The notes under the pieces were generated by a model that was not told the origin of the DNA, searched no databases, and worked only from the letters and a program-made list of their open reading frames with translations. This document shows positions 27,383 through 34,603 of a stretch of 34,603 nt of DNA, piece after piece (position 1 is the stretch's first letter; each line of letters opens with the position of its first letter). The position numbers and the translations under genes are program-made. The stretch lies in NCBI GenBank assembly GCA_947505195.1, contig CANNIM010000003.1, positions 1-34,603 of the forward strand. Reading direction: 5' to 3'. The stretch comes from Actinomycetota bacterium (GTDB taxonomy: Bacteria > Actinomycetota > Actinomycetes > Nanopelagicales > Nanopelagicaceae).

Positions 27383-29647
27383 TTAAAGGTGTGTGGCTAA
27401 AATATTTTCAACTTTTGTGGCGAGCAATTGGGCGCGCTCCCCAGAAAGTGGCTGCCCTGAAAGATCGGTCACATAAAGGGTGTCGAATGCTTCGGCTCCA
27501 AGGGTAGAGACAATTGCAGATTTGATATCGACTCCAAATCTCGAAATTGCCCGAGCGAGGTTAAATAGAATGCCAGGGCGATCATGCATTCGCACTTCAA
27601 TGATTGTGGCATTTGTTGCTAAATCATTCGCTGCAAATACAACTGGCGGCGGTGTGGGAATTCCGGGGTACTTTCGATAACTATCGATCCGCTCTTCAAT
27701 TTTTCGCCCTAGATCTAACTCACCTGAGAGCGCTTTCTTTAATTGATCGGTTAACTTTTCAGCAGTCGGCGCTGTCGCATTGGCATCCAATTCAACAATC
27801 CAGCGCATAACAGCGACTCCATCAGTTGTGCGAGTTTTTGCTGAACGAACATTGAGCCTTGAAATTGTCATGAGACCTGCAACTGCTGAGAGAAGTCCGG
27901 TTTGGTCTTTCGCGATAATCTCAATTTCAATTTGTTCTGTATTCGATTCATCACTAATCAATCTGATTACCAAGTCCTCCGTAATCGGTGCACTCGGAAC
28001 CAAATCAGGTTGGGAAACGGGTTTCACTCCAGCCATTGAAGCTAAACATTTTGAAACTAAATTCGAGACCAAGCCTGCCTTCCAATCACTCCATCCGCTC
28101 TTTCCTGTTGCCTCACCATCTGAAATGCTCAATGCATGTAGCAGTTGAAGGGTTTCTGGATCCCTAATCTTTTCAACAACAAATGTAATTGTTGCGGGAT
28201 CGTCTAAGTCACGACGTGTGGCGACAGCCGAAAGAAGTAAATGTTCACGAACTAGTAGTGCAATTTCTTCGCAATCTTTAGCGCCAAATCCCAACCTCTT
28301 GGCCAAAGGTCTAATCAACTCCTCACCATATTCAGAGTGATCTTTGCCAGGAAAGCCCTTTCCAATATCGTGGAAAAGCGCTGAAACCAAGAGAATGTCA
28401 GGACGTTTTACGGTTCGCATTAAAGCTGCAGCGTGCACTGCTGTTTCTAGCATGTGACGATCAACGGTATGTCGGTGCAGAACATTTCGCTGTGGCAAGA
28501 ATCGCATGTGCGACCATTCTGGAATCCATTTTTCAATAATTCCTTCTTGGTCAAGGGCTTCAAAGACTCTAATCATCGGCGCACCGGCACCGATTAATGA
28601 GACCAAATCATCAAACATACCTTTAGGCCATGGTGTTGGGATTGCCGAAAACTTTTGCGCCAACAACAAGCAAGAATCTATTGATAGCGGAAGGCCTCGC
28701 TGTGCGGCGGTTGCGGCTGCGCGCAATCCAATTCCGGTATCTCTTTCAATTTCATATCCATCTTCAATAGCAACTTCGGAATTTAGAATCACTAAACCCT
28801 TATCTACACTCTGAGTTTTCCGCTTTCGAAACCAACCTTGGCTCTCGAGAGAATCGATGCGATGCCACGATAAGTCCATCAGATAATCGACCGCTCTCGC
28901 CGCCTTCGCTACCTCGAGCATCAGCGCATCTGCATCTTTGAATCCCAGCGCATCTGCCACGCGATCTTGTTCGGTTAGTAAGAGCTGATCACGAGATTTT
29001 GAATTATCGCCATGCAAAACATCTCGAACATTTGAAAGCAGTGCCTCCGACTCCGCTACGCGAACAAGTGAGACCGTAACCACCCCTGAGGTTTCAATTG
29101 CTCGAAGAGCGTTGATATCACGTAAGCCGCCACGAGCTTCTTTGAGATCCGGCTCTAATAAAAATGCTAACTCGCCCGATCGAGATGCGCGCTCTTGAAC
29201 TATCTTTCGTAACTTAGGAAGGTGCTTTCTTCTGTTTCTGCGCCAATCTTCACTTGCATCAGATGCAACGGCGCCTGTTAACTCGGCGCTACCAGCGATG
29301 TGTCTGATATCCAATAACCCAAGGGCAACTCGAATATCTTCCTGAGCAATTTCGTGGGTTTCGCTTCGAGTCCGTACTGAATGATCAAGTGCTATTTTCT
29401 GATTCCAAAGCGGATAGAGAAATGAGTTAACAAATTCCGATAGCGTTTTAGGATTTTCACTGCCATCATGCAAGATTAATAAATCAAGATCAGATCCTGG
29501 AGATAGTTCACCTCGGCCATATCCGCCAACTCCGTTCAGCGAAACTGCATCGGGTTTTGCTAAATATTCTTTAGCACATAATAAAAACGAAACCCGGAGC
29601 TCGTTATCAACCTTGTCAGATCGATCACGACGCTCACGGGTTCCCAC
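27383..29647 (-). CDS. glnD: [Protein-PII] uridylyltransferase GlnD
   Basis: NTase motif GVGGYGRGELSPGSDLDLLIL; HD domain LLVSALFHDIGKGFPGKDHSEYG; two C-terminal ACT domains (DQTGLLSAVAGLM, DRPGILFNLARAI); adjacent to glnB. Confidence 0.95.
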   Translation of the reverse strand: MGTRERRDRSDKVDNELRVSFLLCAKEYLAKPDAVSLNGVGGYGRGELSPGSDLDLLILHDGSENPKTLSEFVNSFLYPLWNQKIALDHSVRTRSETHEIAQEDIRVALGLLDIRHIAGSAELTGAVASDASEDWRRNRRKHLPKLRKIVQERASRSGELAFLLEPDLKEARGGLRDINALRAIETSGVVTVSLVRVAESEALLSNVRDVLHGDNSKSRDQLLLTEQDRVADALGFKDADALMLEVAKAARAVDYLMDLSWHRIDSLESQGWFRKRKTQSVDKGLVILNSEVAIEDGYEIERDTGIGLRAAATAAQRGLPLSIDSCLLLAQKFSAIPTPWPKGMFDDLVSLIGAGAPMIRVFEALDQEGIIEKWIPEWSHMRFLPQRNVLHRHTVDRHMLETAVHAAALMRTVKRPDILLVSALFHDIGKGFPGKDHSEYGEELIRPLAKRLGFGAKDCEEIALLVREHLLLSAVATRRDLDDPATITFVVEKIRDPETLQLLHALSISDGEATGKSGWSDWKAGLVSNLVSKCLASMAGVKPVSQPDLVPSAPITEDLVIRLISDESNTEQIEIEIIAKDQTGLLSAVAGLMTISRLNVRSAKTRTTDGVAVMRWIVELDANATAPTAEKLTDQLKKALSGELDLGRKIEERIDSYRKYPGIPTPPPVVFAANDLATNATIIEVRMHDRPGILFNLARAISRFGVDIKSAIVSTLGAEAFDTLYVTDLSGQPLSGERAQLLATKVENILATHL

Positions 29648-29671
29648 GGAGTTAAGTTTACTTACGAGTTA

Positions 29672-31314
<1,643 letters not shown>

Positions 31315-31377
31315 CCACTTTCACGATTTTATGAAATAGGCCTCGTCATTGAGATGGGGGTAGATTGCTTGTTCTGA

Positions 31378-31446
31378 GTTACACGTAACAGCCTGGCAGG
31401 TTACAAAATGGTGAAAGCTTCGGCCTTTGTGTTACGAACTCGTTAC
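31378..31446. promoter_or_regulatory. GlnR-type operator cluster upstream of amt-glnB-glnD
   Basis: GTTAC repeats at 31378, 31400, 31431 and 31442; GTTAC-N6-GTTAC at 31431-31446 and GTTACacGTAAC at 31378-31389. Confidence 0.5.
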
Positions 31447-31458
31447 ATCTCCCCCGTA

Positions 31459-32295
31459 TTAGCGGAAAAGGCCGTTCAAATAACCTTCAGCGCTAAACGA
31501 TTCGAAATCTTCTGCGCCCTCCCCGGTCCCGATGAACTTTATGGGGACTCCGGTCTCTCGCTCGATCGCGAGGGCAATTCCACCTTTCGCCGAGCCATCC
31601 ATTTTCGTCAGAATTAATCCAGTTATTGCCACGCTATCCATAAACATCTTTGCTTGAATAATTCCATTCTGTCCCGTTGTTGCATCAACTACTAGAAGAA
31701 CTTCATCAACAGGTAAAACTTTCTCTACAACTCGACGTATTTTGCCCAGTTCATCCATGAGATCCGATTTCGTATGCAAGCGACCAGCTGTATCAATAAT
31801 TAAGTAATTTACTGCATCATTTTTCGCTCTTGTCGTAGCATCAAATGCAACTGAAGCGGGATCGCCATTCACAGGACCTGTTATAACTTCCACTGCTAGG
31901 CGCTCTCCCCATGTCTGTAACTGCTCTACTGCTGCGGCGCGAAAGGTATCGGCAGCTGCAAGCAAAACTGATTTATTCGCGCGCTTCAAATGTGAAACTA
32001 ATTTTGCAGTCGATGTTGTCTTTCCCGTTCCATTTACTCCGACAATCATTACTGTGGTTGGCCGATCTGCATTGAAAGCAATTTCTCGATTGTTCTTACT
32101 CAGCCAACTTTGAAGCGATGCGGTAACCGCTTCATCGATCTGATCAACTTTAGATTTCTTTGCGATCTCAACTATTTCAGCTGCGCTCTTGGCCCCTAAA
32201 TCAGAGGCTATAAGCGCCTCTTCAATTTCTTCCCAATCACCAGTCGATGAAGAACCGGCGCGAATCTTGGAGAAGATCTTGCTAAAAATTGCCAT
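31459..32295 (-). CDS. ftsY: Signal recognition particle receptor FtsY
   Basis: VGVNGTGKTTSTAKLVSHLK, AADTFRAAAVEQLQTW, IIDTAGRLHTKSDLMDEL, LTKMDGSAKGGIALAI. Confidence 0.96.
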   Translation of the reverse strand: MAIFSKIFSKIRAGSSSTGDWEEIEEALIASDLGAKSAAEIVEIAKKSKVDQIDEAVTASLQSWLSKNNREIAFNADRPTTVMIVGVNGTGKTTSTAKLVSHLKRANKSVLLAAADTFRAAAVEQLQTWGERLAVEVITGPVNGDPASVAFDATTRAKNDAVNYLIIDTAGRLHTKSDLMDELGKIRRVVEKVLPVDEVLLVVDATTGQNGIIQAKMFMDSVAITGLILTKMDGSAKGGIALAIERETGVPIKFIGTGEGAEDFESFSAEGYLNGLFR

Positions 32296-32313
32296 TTTAA
32301 TAACTAGTTAAAA

Positions 32314-34603
32314 CTAGTTTGCGCTTTCAGATTCCCGAATGCGTTGTGAAATTACCTCAGAAACCCCATCACCGCGCATTGTTACGCCATAAAGTGAATC
32401 AGCAATCTCCATCGTACGCTTCTGGTGGGTAATAACAATTAACTGTGATTTTTCGCGAAGCTCCTCGAAAACGCCAAGTAAACGGCCTAAGTTTGTATCA
32501 TCGAGTGCAGCTTCAACTTCATCCATTACATAAAAGGGGCTTGGCCGTGCTTTGAAAATCGCGATAAGTAAGGCAACTGCGACCAGTGAACGTTGGCCAC
32601 CAGATAGGAGTGAGAGTCGCTTGACTCGTGTTCCAGGTGGTCTTGCTTCAACATCCACACCAGCAGATGTCATATCTTCCGGATTTATAAGAATTAATCG
32701 ACCATCGCCACCAGGGAATAACCTCGCAAAAATTATCTCGAATTCGCGAGCAGTGTCATCAAATGCCTCTTTGAAAATTTGTTGCACCTTGTCATCTACC
32801 TCTTTAATGATGTCGAGTAGATCGCGCTTGGTCTTCTTCAAATCTTCTAACTGCTCAGCCAGGTAACGTAGGCGCTCTTCTAGAGATGAATACTCTTCTA
32901 GGGCTAGTGGGTTAATCTTTCCAAGTAGCGCTAGTGAGCGTTCAGCTTGTGCCAGACGCTTCTCTTGTTGATCGCGACGGTAAGGAATCAAATCTCCTGG
33001 AACGAAGTTACCCTCTTCATCTTCAACAAATGTCGGAACATCATTTGATGGACCATATTCATTTACTAGAGTAGAAACATCGACACCAAGCTCTTCAATC
33101 GCTTTCTGTTCAAGCGCTTCGATCCGAAGCCTCTGCTCCGCGCGAGCAATCTCATCACGATGAACACTTGAGGTAAGTGCATCAAGTTCAGAAGTTAGTT
33201 CACGACTTCTAACCCGCAGAGCCAGAATTTCACTCTCGCGTTCAGAACGAGATATTTCTAAACGTTCGCGTTCAGTAGAAGCTTTAGCAATTGAGGATTC
33301 AATTTGAATTAACGCTTCATATGCTGCATCTGCAACGCTTTGAGCGGTAAGCGCAGCTACGCCACGTTGTTCACGGCGACTTACTGCGCGAACTGCAGAG
33401 TCACGTTCATTTTGGGCAGCAGCTTCAAGTGAATTAGCACGAGCGACAAGTGCTGTGACACGTTCTTCTAAAGTTCTTAAATTAAGGCGAGCTTCGACTT
33501 CTGCCGATCTAGATGCGGAAACTCTGGAACGCAAATCTTCTAAATGTGTTAAATCTGGATCAGCAGGCGTTTGGTGAGATTCAAATTGAGCTATAGCCGC
33601 GTTCAAATCTGCTTCATCTGATTCTCTTTGGATATTTGCTTCAGCCAAAGAAGTTAATACTCTTTCCACTTCACCTTGTGCGCTCTTAACATTCTGCCCA
33701 GCAACAGCCATTTGCTCGGCTAGGCCAGAAATTTTTGCATCTGATTCATTCATCTTTGCGAGAGCTAATTCAAAGATATTTTTGCGAGATGCCATTGTTT
33801 CAGTTGCCCGAACCAGCTCAAATTTGATTCGATCACAACTATTTGTTACCTCTTGTAATTGACTTTCTGTCTTCTCTATTAGCGCTGAAATTTCTATTGC
33901 AGAACTTTGAGCACTAGAGCCACCGCGAACTCGGATTCGGCTAAGAACATCGCCATCTCGCGTGATTGCAATTACTGAAGGATCGGCGCGCAGTGCGCTC
34001 TCGGCTTCTGCTAAATCTTCAACTGCTACAAAGCCTGAAAGCAGTGAGGCAATTGCACTTGGAACTTCAGTTGATGAAACCAAACTCGATAGCGAAGTAA
34101 AACCGCTTGGAACGGCGCGATTTGAAGAGGTAAAACCGCTGTCACCATCAATTACCAATAACTCAGATTGACCGGCCCCTTCACGCTTTAACATCGTTAG
34201 CGCTGAAACTGCTGAGGAAATATCTGAAACAACTACTGAATCAGCAAGAGGTCCGAGCGCTGCTGAAACTGCGACTTCCCAACCAGGAGCAACGTTTATT
34301 AGAGAGGAGAGACGACCGCGAGTACGAGTTCCACTTGTTAACACAACACCAGAGCCATCACGATATACCAAGCTCTCTTGCAATGCGCGCAGTCGGCCAT
34401 CCAAACCAGACCGAGTTCGCTGCGCTTCGCTATCTTTTAATTCAAGTTCATCCAACTCAGCTTGTGCAACTGCTAGCGCGCTCTTTGCCGATTCAAAATC
34501 TGCATCTAATCCAGGTTCATTTGCATCTACAGAAGCAATCTGAGTTTCAAGTAGCGCAAAATCTTCCTGTGAATTTCGCAGACGACCGGCCGCTTCATCT
34601 TTG
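32314..34603 (-). CDS. smc: Chromosome segregation protein SMC, C-terminal part plus hinge, truncated by the window edge
   Basis: Hinge region LSSLINVAPGWEVAVSAALGPLADSVVV; C-terminal KRLSLLSGGQRSLVAVALLIAIFKARPSPFYVMDEVEAALDDTNLGRLLGVF; long coiled coils; reading frame open to the window end. Confidence 0.95.
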   Translation of the reverse strand, partial: KDEAAGRLRNSQEDFALLETQIASVDANEPGLDADFESAKSALAVAQAELDELELKDSEAQRTRSGLDGRLRALQESLVYRDGSGVVLTSGTRTRGRLSSLINVAPGWEVAVSAALGPLADSVVVSDISSAVSALTMLKREGAGQSELLVIDGDSGFTSSNRAVPSGFTSLSSLVSSTEVPSAIASLLSGFVAVEDLAEAESALRADPSVIAITRDGDVLSRIRVRGGSSAQSSAIEISALIEKTESQLQEVTNSCDRIKFELVRATETMASRKNIFELALAKMNESDAKISGLAEQMAVAGQNVKSAQGEVERVLTSLAEANIQRESDEADLNAAIAQFESHQTPADPDLTHLEDLRSRVSASRSAEVEARLNLRTLEERVTALVARANSLEAAAQNERDSAVRAVSRREQRGVAALTAQSVADAAYEALIQIESSIAKASTERERLEISRSERESEILALRVRSRELTSELDALTSSVHRDEIARAEQRLRIEALEQKAIEELGVDVSTLVNEYGPSNDVPTFVEDEEGNFVPGDLIPYRRDQQEKRLAQAERSLALLGKINPLALEEYSSLEERLRYLAEQLEDLKKTKRDLLDIIKEVDDKVQQIFKEAFDDTAREFEIIFARLFPGGDGRLILINPEDMTSAGVDVEARPPGTRVKRLSLLSGGQRSLVAVALLIAIFKARPSPFYVMDEVEAALDDTNLGRLLGVFEELREKSQLIVITHQKRTMEIADSLYGVTMRGDGVSEVISQRIRESESAN

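Noticed and set aside
32303-32319. Two ACTAGTT copies 10 bp apart between smc and ftsY
   Set aside because: Very short, AT-rich and overlapping the smc stop codon; can easily arise by chance.

Overview
This is a gene-dense, moderate-GC actinobacterial chromosome segment. Gene content and order resemble streamlined freshwater Actinobacteria (acI / Ca. Nanopelagicales type), but that placement is inference. It reads almost entirely as core genome. From left to right it contains: a ROK-kinase 5' end; an SRPBCC / FadD / (LuxR-type HTH) / PimB-like GT4 / NlpC-P60 block; a RibD-like reductase, EamA transporter, DUF3000, RNase D/HRDC and FTR1; thiolase plus FadB-type beta-oxidation genes; a dxs-acnA-TRAM methyltransferase operon divergent from two TrkA proteins; DUF3159-dut-thioesterase, DUF3093 and DUF4193; an acyl-ACP desaturase; trmD-rimM-khpA-rpsP; ffh-glnD-glnB-amt-ftsY; and a partial smc. 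I saw no CRISPR array, prophage, transposon, tRNA or rRNA, and no clear multi-gene novel system. The observations most worth checking are: (i) a small LuxR-HTH protein whose N-terminus resembles a HisKA_3 histidine-kinase H-box, coupled to fadD; (ii) an unlisted 58-aa protein with two CxxC pairs; (iii) GlnR-like GTTAC boxes upstream of amt-glnB-glnD; (iv) a nested inverted repeat covering the thiolase ribosome-binding site; (v) a TetR-operator-like palindrome upstream of the desaturase with a related sequence upstream of the thiolase; and (vi) a structured 191-bp gap between ffh and rpsP.
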